32,599 nucleotides of DNA. Origin: Prevotellaceae bacterium. GTDB lineage: Bacteria; Bacteroidota; Bacteroidia; Bacteroidales; Bacteroidaceae. Positions 16,905-25,340 of this stretch are shown here, piece after piece. Below the pieces are notes generated by a model. It saw only the letters and a program-made list of their open reading frames with translations. It had not been told where the DNA came from and did not search any database. Every line of letters begins with the position of its first letter. Within the stretch, counting starts at the first letter, position 1. The stretch spans positions 1-32,599 of the forward strand of contig JAFLUW010000007.1 in assembly GCA_022508615.1 (NCBI GenBank), in the 5' to 3' direction. Both the position numbers and the translations under genes were made by a program.

Positions 16905-18245
16905 GTGGACGTACAAGGTCATAAAGAGTGGCAGGCCAGCCTGCAATACATACGTACACAGTTGGACGAAAGCGTACGCAGGTGGTTCGAACCGCTGGCG
17001 TTCGACTCGTTCGACGGTCGGACGCTGACGCTCTGTGTGCCCAACAAGCTTGTCCCGAGGCGCATCGAGGAGGACTATCTCGAAGAATTGCGGGCGGTGA
17101 TAGCGGCGGGATTCGGCACACGAGTGGTGTTGAAATACCGCATTGCGCCGCAGGAAGAGGAGGAGACGGCCGAAACGTCTGCACAGCTGCCGCAGGAGGA
17201 GAACAAGCTTGACGCCCGGCTCAACCCGCGCTATACGTTTGAAACTTTCGTTGAGGGAAAAAGCAATAAACTTGTGCTGAACGTCGCCCGTTCCATAGCC
17301 GAGCAGCCAGGACAGAGCACTTTCAATCCGTTTTTCCTTTTCGGTGCCTCGGGTGTGGGCAAAACGCATCTGGCCAATGCCGTAGGTATGCGGCTCAAGG
17401 AGCTTTATCCCGAAAAACGCGTGCTATATGTGACGGCGGCCGAATTCCGGCAGCAGTATACGGCGGCTGTGGTGCAGAACAAGACGGTGGATTTTCTCGC
17501 ATTCTATCAAAGCGTCGAAGTGCTCATCATCGACGACGTGCAGGAGCTCGATACGCAGAAAACACAGCAGCAGTTTTTCCATATATTCAACAATCTTCAG
17601 CAGAACGGCCGGCAGATTATCATGACATGCGACCGTGCTCCCGCTCAGTTCGAGGGTATCGAAGAGCGCATGCTGACTCGTTTCAAATGGGGCATGGTAG
17701 CCGAGCTCGAACGGCCCGATGTGGCGTTGCGCGAAGCCATATTGCGTGCTAAAACAGCCCGTGACGGTCTGAAAATTCCCCGTGACGTGCTCCATTATAT
17801 AGCCTGCCACGTAGAAAGTTCGGTGCGCGAGCTCGAAGGCGTCATCAACGGTCTGCTGGCCAGCTCGATTGTCGAAGATTGTCCGATTAATGTAGAATTG
17901 GCTCGCCGTGTGGTGGGGCGTATCGTGAACATCGAGCAGAAAAGACTGGCTCCTGAGAAAATAGCCGAGGCCGTCTGCCGCTCAGTCGGTGTGAAGATGC
18001 GCGAAGTCTCCTCGAAGTCGCGAAAAAGCACGGTCGTTTTCGCCCGGCAGGTGATTATGTATCTTTTATGGAAGTATGTCGGCCTTTCGTATGCTCAGAT
18101 CGGACGTTTTTGCGGGAACCGCGACCACTCGACAGCCTTTTACGCCTGCACACAGGTCAAGCAGCGCATACAAGCCGACCGCGAATACCGGCATAAAGTG
18201 GAAAATATCGAAACGACTTTCAGTACATGCTCCGCGAATCCCTGA
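16905..18245 (+). CDS. dnaA: Chromosomal replication initiator protein DnaA
   Basis: 446 aa from a GTG start; NPRYTFETFVEGKSN, FLFGASGVGKTHLANAVG, VLIIDDVQEL, SSVRELEGVINGL, C-terminal helix-turn-helix with IGRFCGNRDHSTAFYA. Confidence 0.93.
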   Translation: MDVQGHKEWQASLQYIRTQLDESVRRWFEPLAFDSFDGRTLTLCVPNKLVPRRIEEDYLEELRAVIAAGFGTRVVLKYRIAPQEEEETAETSAQLPQEENKLDARLNPRYTFETFVEGKSNKLVLNVARSIAEQPGQSTFNPFFLFGASGVGKTHLANAVGMRLKELYPEKRVLYVTAAEFRQQYTAAVVQNKTVDFLAFYQSVEVLIIDDVQELDTQKTQQQFFHIFNNLQQNGRQIIMTCDRAPAQFEGIEERMLTRFKWGMVAELERPDVALREAILRAKTARDGLKIPRDVLHYIACHVESSVRELEGVINGLLASSIVEDCPINVELARRVVGRIVNIEQKRLAPEKIAEAVCRSVGVKMREVSSKSRKSTVVFARQVIMYLLWKYVGLSYAQIGRFCGNRDHSTAFYACTQVKQRIQADREYRHKVENIETTFSTCSANP

Positions 18246-20092
18246 AAAAATATTTTGGTTACGACACATTTCGCCCCAAGCAGGAAGCTATCATGCACAG
18301 CGTCCTCTCGGGGCGCGATTGTTTGGTGCTGATGCCCACCGGCGGCGGAAAAAGCATTTGTTATCAGCTCCCGGCTATTGTCAGCGAGGGCACGGCCGTT
18401 GTCATCTCGCCGCTGATTTCGCTGATGAAAGACCAAGTGGATTCTTTGCGCCAGGCAGGTGTTGAGGCCTTCGCGCTCAACAGCGTGCAGTCGGCCGACG
18501 ACAACGCCTGCGTGCGCCGTCGTTGCCGCGAAGGCGCCTGCAAGTTGCTTTATATGTCGCCCGAGACGCTGCTGGCCGAGCTTTCCGGGCTGTTGATGGA
18601 CATGAAAATCTCGCTAATAGCCGTCGACGAGGCGCACTGCGTGAGCCAGTGGGGGCATGACTTCCGTCCTGAGTACACACAGCTCGGCGTGTTGCGCGAA
18701 TGTTTCAGCAAAGTGCCCATGATGGCCCTTACGGCGACGGCTGACAAAGTGACGCGGCGCGATATTCTCGAACAACTCAAACTCCGCGACCCCGAGGTGT
18801 TCGTTTCTTCGTTCGACCGTCCCAATCTTTCGCTTTCCGTTCGCCGCGGCTTGACCGGAAAGGAAAAACTGCGGGCCGTGACTGATTTTATCGCCGCCCG
18901 TTCGGGCGAAAGCGGCATTATTTATTGTCTGGCGCGGAAAACTACGGAAAAACTGGCCGCTGAGTTGCGCCTGCGCGGCATACATGCCGCCGCCTATCAC
19001 GCCGGAATGGCGGCTGCCGACCGCGAACGCGTGCAAGGCGCCTTTCTGGCCGACGAAATACAGGTGACAGTGGCCACCATCGCTTTCGGCATGGGCATCG
19101 ACAAGAGCAACGTGCGCTGGGTGGTCCACTATAATTTGCCCAAATCCATAGAAAGTTTCTACCAAGAGATAGGTCGCGCCGGCCGCGACGGACTTCCTTC
19201 CGACACACTCCTCTTTTATAATTACGGCGACCTCGTTCAGCTCGAAAAGTTCGCCCGCGAGAGCGGCCAACGCGAGATTAACGAAGAGCGGCTGGCTCGC
19301 ATGCGTGAATATGCTGAGGCCGGCGTGTGCCGGCGCCGCATTCTGCTCAACTATTTCGGCGAAGCGGCCGACCGCGACTGCGGCGGTTGCGACGTCTGCC
19401 GGCATCCGCCCGTGCGATTCGACGGAAGCGTGCTGGCGCAAAAGGCTTTGAGCGCGATAGTGCGGACAGGCGAACAGGCAGGCTTTCAGACGGTGGTCGA
19501 CATCCTGCGCGGCAACTTCACGCCGGCCGTTGCGGCCGGCGGTTACGGCGCTCTGCCCACGTTCGGCGTGGGGCGCGATGTGCCTCCGCGCGACTGGCGC
19601 GACTATCTGTTGCAGTTTCTGCAAATGGGCTTCGTCGAGGTGGCTTACGACGAGAATAATCATCTGAAAGTCACGCCGCAGGGGCGCGACGTGCTGTTCG
19701 GTCGCCGCCGGGTCGAACTTTCGCGTGTGGAGCGCGAGAATCCGAAGCCGAAAGCTCCGCGTGGCGCAGCAAAACAGGCATCCCGCCGCGCGCCGGAGAG
19801 GGAAACGGAGTTGTGGAGCGCTGTCGGCAACGGGCTGGAGGCTCGAAAGGTCTCGTCGTCGGACGAAAAACTGTTCGACCGGCTGCGTGCGTTGCGCGCA
19901 GAGCTGGCCCGCGAGCAAAAGACGCTGCCCTACATCATCATGACCGACCGCACGTTGCGCGAACTGGCCATGCGGCGGCCGTGCAGCGTGGAGGAGTTTT
20001 CGACCGTCAGCGGCATCGGCGATTTCAAGACCAAACGTTACGGCCGCCGCTTTGTCGAAGCGATTGCGAACTGGGTGGAAGGAGACGCCTGA
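18227..20092 (+). CDS. recQ: ATP-dependent DNA helicase RecQ
   Basis: 621 aa; FRPKQEAIMHSVLSGRDCLVLMPTGGGKSICYQLPA, DEAH box (AVDEAHCVSQWGHDFRPEY), RQC zinc cysteines, C-terminal HRDC. Starts inside the dnaA 3' end. Confidence 0.96.
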   Translation: MLRESLKKYFGYDTFRPKQEAIMHSVLSGRDCLVLMPTGGGKSICYQLPAIVSEGTAVVISPLISLMKDQVDSLRQAGVEAFALNSVQSADDNACVRRRCREGACKLLYMSPETLLAELSGLLMDMKISLIAVDEAHCVSQWGHDFRPEYTQLGVLRECFSKVPMMALTATADKVTRRDILEQLKLRDPEVFVSSFDRPNLSLSVRRGLTGKEKLRAVTDFIAARSGESGIIYCLARKTTEKLAAELRLRGIHAAAYHAGMAAADRERVQGAFLADEIQVTVATIAFGMGIDKSNVRWVVHYNLPKSIESFYQEIGRAGRDGLPSDTLLFYNYGDLVQLEKFARESGQREINEERLARMREYAEAGVCRRRILLNYFGEAADRDCGGCDVCRHPPVRFDGSVLAQKALSAIVRTGEQAGFQTVVDILRGNFTPAVAAGGYGALPTFGVGRDVPPRDWRDYLLQFLQMGFVEVAYDENNHLKVTPQGRDVLFGRRRVELSRVERENPKPKAPRGAAKQASRRAPERETELWSAVGNGLEARKVSSSDEKLFDRLRALRAELAREQKTLPYIIMTDRTLRELAMRRPCSVEEFSTVSGIGDFKTKRYGRRFVEAIANWVEGDA

Positions 20093-20127
20093 CGGCGGAG
20101 CGTGGAAACTTGCGCGGCGTTTGTTAA

Positions 20128-20188
20128 AACTATGTCAGAGAAAGTTTGAACTAACACAGACTAAGTTCAAACTTTCTCTGACTAATTT
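20128..20188. repeat. Intergenic three-unit 19-bp/21-bp-period palindromic repeat, copy 3 (divergent)
   Basis: AACTATGTCAGAGAAAGTT-TG-AACTAACACAGACTAAGTT-CA-AACTTTCTCTGACTAATTT. GTCAGAGAAAGTT of unit 1 and AACTTTCTCTGAC of unit 3 are exact reverse complements. Confidence 0.85.
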
Positions 20189-20204
20189 TATTCGGAGAAA
20201 AAAA

Positions 20205-20873
20205 TTATGCGCCGGGTTGCAGGCGGACGCTGCGCCGCACGGGTACGGGCGCCGGCCGCAACGGGGCTATTTGCGCGGAAGTGTCTTCCGGCTGCTGCGT
20301 TTCGCCGGTCTCCGGCTCGTTGTCGGCCATAGGCATGAAGCCTTTGCTTTGGCTGATGTGGTAGCGCGTGAGTTGTTCGTCGGAAGTGAAGCGGTCGCCC
20401 TCGAGCTCGCGGTCGGGCAGGCGGATGCGCATGTATTTGTTCGAATAAAAACGGTGGGCGCGCATGTCCCAGAAGAGTTCTTCGGTGGCGAAGGTCGTCT
20501 GTTTCTCGTCGTCCTGAATAAAGACGCGTCCGCGCAGTTCCCACAATGCCTGATCGTAGCACCAGGCCGTGTCGGCTGTAATGTGCATGTTCACACGGAA
20601 GCGGTCGTCGTAGCGTTCCAGAAAAATTCCTTTCGGAAAGTACTGCCGCGGCGGCATGGTGCGGTCGAACATCTGCCATTCCTCGGCTACGAGTTTGTAG
20701 CGCATCAGCCCCGAGTCGCTGATAAGTTTCGAGACGCCGTAGGTGGTCATCATCGCGGCCGAGTCGCGCAGCCCGACGGATTCGGCCTGCGGCGGTTTCT
20801 CGTTGCCGCAGGCCATGGCCATGGCTGCCGCGGAAAAGAGCAGTAGGGCGTGGAACGGGTGGCGAAGGCTCAT
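20205..20873 (-). CDS. lptC: LPS export ABC transporter periplasmic protein LptC-like
   Basis: 222 aa; lipoprotein-like signal (AAAMAMACGN), GVSKLISDSGLMRYKLVAEEWQMFDRTMPPRQYFPKGIFLERYD, TADTAWCYDQALWELRGRVFIQ. Confidence 0.82.
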   Translation of the reverse strand: MSLRHPFHALLLFSAAAMAMACGNEKPPQAESVGLRDSAAMMTTYGVSKLISDSGLMRYKLVAEEWQMFDRTMPPRQYFPKGIFLERYDDRFRVNMHITADTAWCYDQALWELRGRVFIQDDEKQTTFATEELFWDMRAHRFYSNKYMRIRLPDRELEGDRFTSDEQLTRYHISQSKGFMPMADNEPETGETQQPEDTSAQIAPLRPAPVPVRRSVRLQPGA

Positions 20874-20951
20874 GCTCGGTACGTTAAGTGCGGGCGTCCG
20901 GGCCGTCCGGCACGGGGCGTGCGGAAAGTTTCGGGCCGGCCGCGGGCCGTG

Positions 20952-22262
20952 TCAATCGACTTTCCACTTCATGAACCAGCGCTCGTTGAACGTGATGCCG
21001 AGACACAAGCGCAGATAGTTTTCCGTAATCATGCCGGCGGCTTTTGGCTTCACGCGCTCGTATTGTATGGCCACGTTGACGAGCGAACGGTTGTTGTGGC
21101 GGTTGATGACGGGCAGCCCCACGCCGGCCGAAACGAGATAGCTGGTCGGTCCGTCGTGTCCGTCGACAAGCGTGTAGGAAGAAGTATAGCTGAAGCCGGC
21201 GCGATAGCGGATGAAGTCGCCCCAGCGAAAGCCGTCGGGCTTGTTGATGAAGTCGATACCGGCCGATATGCGGTGCATGTCTTTGTAGGCGCCCTTCCTG
21301 TCGGCGAGTGCAAGCATGCCGCCGTGCGTTTCAACAGTCGGAAATTTCAGGCTGCCCCATTTCTGTATCGTGTAGTCGGCGGCAATGCGCAGCCGGTTGT
21401 TGTAATTCCACGCGATGCCTGTGCCGAAACTGTGCGGCATGGCGTAAGCGTCGCGCAGGACGAGCGTATCGCCGCTCGTGATGCTCGAACCTGTGATTTT
21501 CTGGTCGTAAAAGTAGGCTTTCGAGCCGAGTCCGTGTCCTAAGCCGTAGGTAAGGCCCAGCGTCAGCTCGTGTTTTTTGTGAAGGGGAATGTAAAATTGC
21601 ATTCCGGCGTCGATTTTATACGATCGCACCTCGCCGCCGTATTGTCGTTTGCGCGAATCGATGTTCGACTGCGAGAACGAGGCGGTGACCGTGTGCGACA
21701 TTTCGCCCCAGAGGTAACCTGCGTTCACGCCGAGGCTTACCGGTTTGAACGGACGCCAGCCTACGCCGGCGTAGGCCTCGTGAAGTCCGCCGTTGCCGGC
21801 ATACTGGTCGGTCTGCGTCACGGTTCCGGTCGTTTGGTCGAAAGTGTCTTGTCCTTTCATGGCGTAGCCGATGGTCGAGTAGGGCACGAGTCCGACGGCC
21901 ATGCCGAAATTGGGCGAAAGACGGAAGCCGAGGTTGACGTAGTCGATGCTCGTGTTGCGGGCGTTGGTGCTCAGTGCGCCTTGTTTGAGGTTGGCGTTCT
22001 GGAGCGAGGCGCCGATGTCGAAGATGAACGTGAGCGAGTCGATGGCCGAATAGGCCGCCGGGTTGCGGAAGTTGAGCTCCTTTCCGTCGTGCAGGGCAAG
22101 ACCGGCGCCGCCCATGGCTTTGTTGAAACCTCCGGCTCCGTCGGCCAGCAGGCCGAAGCCATAGCGCGAATAGGGCGAGTTCGAGCCGTTGGTCTGTGCC
22201 ACGGCCGCTGTCGAAACGTAGAGCGCGGCGAGCAATAGCGTGGAGAAGGTGTATTTTTTCAT
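20952..22262 (-). CDS. Outer membrane beta-barrel protein
   Basis: 436 aa; signal peptide, NSPYSRYGFGLLADGAGGFNKAMGGAGLAL, alternating beta-strand pattern, aromatic C-terminus (NERWFMKWKVD). Confidence 0.8.
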   Translation of the reverse strand: MKKYTFSTLLLAALYVSTAAVAQTNGSNSPYSRYGFGLLADGAGGFNKAMGGAGLALHDGKELNFRNPAAYSAIDSLTFIFDIGASLQNANLKQGALSTNARNTSIDYVNLGFRLSPNFGMAVGLVPYSTIGYAMKGQDTFDQTTGTVTQTDQYAGNGGLHEAYAGVGWRPFKPVSLGVNAGYLWGEMSHTVTASFSQSNIDSRKRQYGGEVRSYKIDAGMQFYIPLHKKHELTLGLTYGLGHGLGSKAYFYDQKITGSSITSGDTLVLRDAYAMPHSFGTGIAWNYNNRLRIAADYTIQKWGSLKFPTVETHGGMLALADRKGAYKDMHRISAGIDFINKPDGFRWGDFIRYRAGFSYTSSYTLVDGHDGPTSYLVSAGVGLPVINRHNNRSLVNVAIQYERVKPKAAGMITENYLRLCLGITFNERWFMKWKVD

Positions 22263-22290
22263 GATGTATGTGTTCGTGAGTCGGAGCGGC

Positions 22291-23085
22291 TTATTCGCAA
22301 GTTTGGGTTGCGGTTTGCCGTTCTGCTGCGGGCGCGAGCCCGGCGGCTTCGGCGGCGGCGCGCAGCCCGAGCAGTACGAGGTCGGGCCGGATTGCGGCCT
22401 CCCGGCGCAGGGCTGGCGAGAGGTGTCCGCGGACGATTTCTGCCTGTCCGCCGGTCAGCAGCAGGCGCAGGCCGCTGTGTGTCTGCCGCAGGCGTGCTGC
22501 GTAGCCCTCGGTCTCGAAGGCAAGCCCCCATTCCGCGCCGCGGCGCATGGCGGTCGGCGTGTCTGTGCCCAGCAGGCTGCTTTCCGGCGTTTCGCTGCGC
22601 CCGACGGCGGGCAGGGCCTGTGTGCCGCGGTGCATGGCTGCGAGGCGCATTTTCAGTCCGGGCGCAATGTTTCCGCCGCGAAATGTTCCGTCGGCCGTAA
22701 GCAAATCGAAGGTGGCGCAGGTGCCGAAATCGGCTATCAGTACGTCGCATCCGGGCAGCAATGTCCGTGCGCCGACGGCTGCAGCCAGACGGTCGCTGCC
22801 GAGCGTCTGCGGCGTGGCGTAGTCCACGCTTACGGGTAGGCCTTTCAGGCCCGCGCTGAGCGCCGCGGCGGGACATCCGAGCCTGTCGAGTGCCTGTGCG
22901 AGCGCGTCGCCCCCGCTGCCGACGGCCGAATAGATGCATGCGCCGATGTCGTGGCTTTCGGCCATCGACCCGACGGCCGAAAGCAGGTCGCCGGACCTGA
23001 CGAGCCGGAAATCCCGCAGGTCTGCGCCCGCATAGAGCGCTAGCTTGCAGCGGGTGTTGCCGATGTCGATGCAGAGCGTGCCCAT
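22291..23085 (-). CDS. coaX: Type III pantothenate kinase
   Basis: MGTLCIDIGNTRCKLALYAG, GSDRLAAAVGARTLLPGCDVLIADFGTCATFDLL, FRGGNIAPGLKMR, LTGGQAEIV. Start reassigned to 23085. Confidence 0.93.
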   Translation of the reverse strand: MGTLCIDIGNTRCKLALYAGADLRDFRLVRSGDLLSAVGSMAESHDIGACIYSAVGSGGDALAQALDRLGCPAAALSAGLKGLPVSVDYATPQTLGSDRLAAAVGARTLLPGCDVLIADFGTCATFDLLTADGTFRGGNIAPGLKMRLAAMHRGTQALPAVGRSETPESSLLGTDTPTAMRRGAEWGLAFETEGYAARLRQTHSGLRLLLTGGQAEIVRGHLSPALRREAAIRPDLVLLGLRAAAEAAGLAPAAERQTATQTCE

Positions 23086-23097
23086 AATCGAATGGCG

Positions 23098-23105
23098 CAA
23101 ATTTA
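23098..23105 (-). promoter_or_regulatory. Bacteroidetes-type -7 box for coaX
   Basis: TAAATTTG on the minus strand (TAnnTTTG), 12 nt before the ATG. Confidence 0.5.
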
Positions 23106-23198
23106 CGAACGGCCGCCCGAAGGACAAAATTTCTGCTTCGATTTTAGCTTTTTTCACCCGTCGTCGCGCCTGCCGGTTGCAAAGTCTGAGTTGCGGAA

Positions 23199-23259
23199 AA
23201 CTTACTCAGCGTTAGTTTGAACTTACTCAGACTTAGTTCGAACTTACTCAGACTAATTT
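23199..23259. repeat. Intergenic three-unit 19-bp/21-bp-period palindromic repeat, copy 4 (all direct)
   Basis: AACTTACTCAGCGTTAGTT-TG-AACTTACTCAGACTTAGTT-CG-AACTTACTCAGACTAATTT. All three units are in the same orientation. Confidence 0.9.
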
Positions 23260-23343
23260 ACGCGGCGTTGCGTCGCGGCGTTTCCGGACGTTGCGGGAGG
23301 CGGAGTTTGCGCCGGACGACTTTGAAGTTGCGAAAAAAAACGC

Positions 23344-23351
23344 TATTTTTG
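23344..23351 (+). promoter_or_regulatory. Bacteroidetes-type -7 box for the ATPase/DUF4435 genes
   Basis: TATTTTTG (TAnnTTTG), about 18 nt before the ATG at 23370. Confidence 0.55.
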
Positions 23352-23369
23352 CCGGAAAAGCCCACCGCC

Positions 23370-24218
23370 ATGAAAAAGTATGCCGACTACATCGACCGCG
23401 TTGAGATTCAAAGTCTCTGGAACGGGCGCAAACATATCGTCTGGAAGCTGCAGCCGGGGGTCAACGTACTCTCCGGCCCCAACGGACAGGGAAAGTCGAC
23501 CATACTGAACCGCCTGGCACAACAGCTGGCACGCCTCGACGCCCCTGTTCCGGCGTCCGGCGTCTGCGTGCCGCCGCCGGATGCCGCCGCCGGTGGCGTG
23601 GAAATCGGCTTTGCGCCCGCAGAGGCCGACTGCATACGCTACGACATCATCCGTTCGTTCGACCGTCCGCTTACGGCTGTCGACGCTCTCGGGCGGCTCG
23701 GCGACGGGCGCGTGGTCACGGAGCTCGATCTCCAGCTCCATCTGTTGCAGCGCCGCTACCTGGACTATCAGGTCGACCTCGGCAACCGCATCATCGCACT
23801 CTTGCAGAGCGGGGACGCCGAAAAGCGCGAAATGGCCGCTGCCGTGCCGATAATGAAGACTTACTTTCAGGACACGGTCGACGAACTTTTCGGCGAAACG
23901 GGCAAACACATCGACCGGCAGAGCAACGAGTTGCGCTTCGTGCAATACGACGCCCCGCTGTCGCCCTATCAGCTTTCGAGCGGCGAGAAGCAGCTGCTCG
24001 TCATTCTGCTCACGGCGCTCTGTCAGGACGGCCGGTCCGGCGTACTGCTGATGGACGAGCCCGAAGCCAGCCTTCACTTCGAGTGGCAGAAGCAGCTCAT
24101 CTCCACCGTGCGCCATCTGAATCCCCGTGCACAAATCATCCTGACCACACATTCGCCTGCGCTCATCATGGACGGCTGGAGCGACGCCGTGACCGAGGTC
24201 AGCGAAATCACGCAATAG
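23370..24218 (+). CDS. AAA/ABC-type ATPase (OLD/AriA-like)
   Basis: 282 aa from 23370; Walker A GPNGQGKSTIL, ABC signature-like LSSGEKQLLVI, Walker B VLLMDEPEASLH, H-loop ILTTHSPALI. Confidence 0.88.
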   Translation: MKKYADYIDRVEIQSLWNGRKHIVWKLQPGVNVLSGPNGQGKSTILNRLAQQLARLDAPVPASGVCVPPPDAAAGGVEIGFAPAEADCIRYDIIRSFDRPLTAVDALGRLGDGRVVTELDLQLHLLQRRYLDYQVDLGNRIIALLQSGDAEKREMAAAVPIMKTYFQDTVDELFGETGKHIDRQSNELRFVQYDAPLSPYQLSSGEKQLLVILLTALCQDGRSGVLLMDEPEASLHFEWQKQLISTVRHLNPRAQIILTTHSPALIMDGWSDAVTEVSEITQ

Positions 24219-24243
24219 CCTTCCTCCGGCCCATATCCCCGTC

Positions 24244-25332
24244 ATGCCCCGCAAGTCCCGACAAAAGTCCTGGCTGACGCCTGCCGCCCGAAACGGGACG
24301 GGCGCCGGCGTCACGTCGCTGGTTGGCGCCCTCTCGTCCTCCTACGTCGCGGCCGCCAACACGCTGGCCGGTCCCCGGGCGCGGCGCAAAGTGGTGGCCT
24401 ATGTGGAGAGCTACGACGACATTTACTTTTGGAGCAGGCTGCTTCGCCCGCTCGAGGACGAAAAGACTTGTTTCGAAGTGATGCTCCCCTCGCGCAAGGG
24501 GCTGGCCAAGGGCAAGAAAATAGCCCTGGCCCGCACGCTCGGCCCGCGGCTGGGCGACTGCATGATTGCCTGCGTCGATGCCGACTACGACTACCTGCTC
24601 GACGGCGCCGGCGAAAACGCCGTGCGCATGAAAGACAACCCTTACGTCTTCCACACCTACGTCTACGCCATCGAGTCCTTCCAGTGCTACGCGCCGGCTT
24701 TGGCCGAAGTGGCCGTAGGCGCGACGCTCAACGACCGCCGCGAGTTCGATTTCGAAAATTTCATGGCCGAATACAGCCGGACGGTCTGGCCGCTGTTCGT
24801 TTGGAGCGTGTGGGCCTACCGTTACGGGCGCTATCAGCAGTTTTCGCTGGCCGACTTCGCCCGCGTGACGGGTTTGCCCGGCATAGACCACCGGCAAGCG
24901 GCGGCAACGCTCGAGGCGTTGCGCCGGCGCGTGAATGTGCAAATCGGCAAACTGCACAACCTCTTTCCCGAAGGGCGAAAAAGTTACAAACCCCTGTGCC
25001 AGCAGCTCGAAGCGCTCGGCGTGCGGCCCGAAGAGGCCTATCTCTATATGCGCGGTCACGATTTGCTGGACAATGTCGTGGGCCCGCTGATGGAAAGTGT
25101 CTGCCGCGTGTTGCGCCGCGAGCGTGAGCGCGAAATACAGACCCGTGCCTGCCACGCTACGCAGATGCAAAACGAACTTTCGGCCTATCGCCACGCCATA
25201 GCCACGCCCGCCGACTTGCTGCGCAAGCATACGGCCTATGCAACTTCGGACGCCTATCGGCGAATCGTGGCCGACATTCGCCGCTTCCTTGCCGAGAGGA
25301 CAGAAAATCGAAACAATAATCCTGTAAAATAG
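24244..25332 (+). CDS. DUF4435 (TOPRIM-like, AriB-like) protein
   Basis: 362 aa; RRKVVAYVESYDDIYFWSRLL (candidate TOPRIM glutamate), CVDADYDYLLDG (DxD-like). Follows the ATPase gene after 25 bp. Confidence 0.78.
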   Translation: MPRKSRQKSWLTPAARNGTGAGVTSLVGALSSSYVAAANTLAGPRARRKVVAYVESYDDIYFWSRLLRPLEDEKTCFEVMLPSRKGLAKGKKIALARTLGPRLGDCMIACVDADYDYLLDGAGENAVRMKDNPYVFHTYVYAIESFQCYAPALAEVAVGATLNDRREFDFENFMAEYSRTVWPLFVWSVWAYRYGRYQQFSLADFARVTGLPGIDHRQAAATLEALRRRVNVQIGKLHNLFPEGRKSYKPLCQQLEALGVRPEEAYLYMRGHDLLDNVVGPLMESVCRVLRREREREIQTRACHATQMQNELSAYRHAIATPADLLRKHTAYATSDAYRRIVADIRRFLAERTENRNNNPVK

Positions 25333-25340
25333 AAGAAAAC

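Noticed and set aside
18614-19918. 434-aa minus-strand ORF
   Set aside because: Antisense to recQ; shadow ORF.
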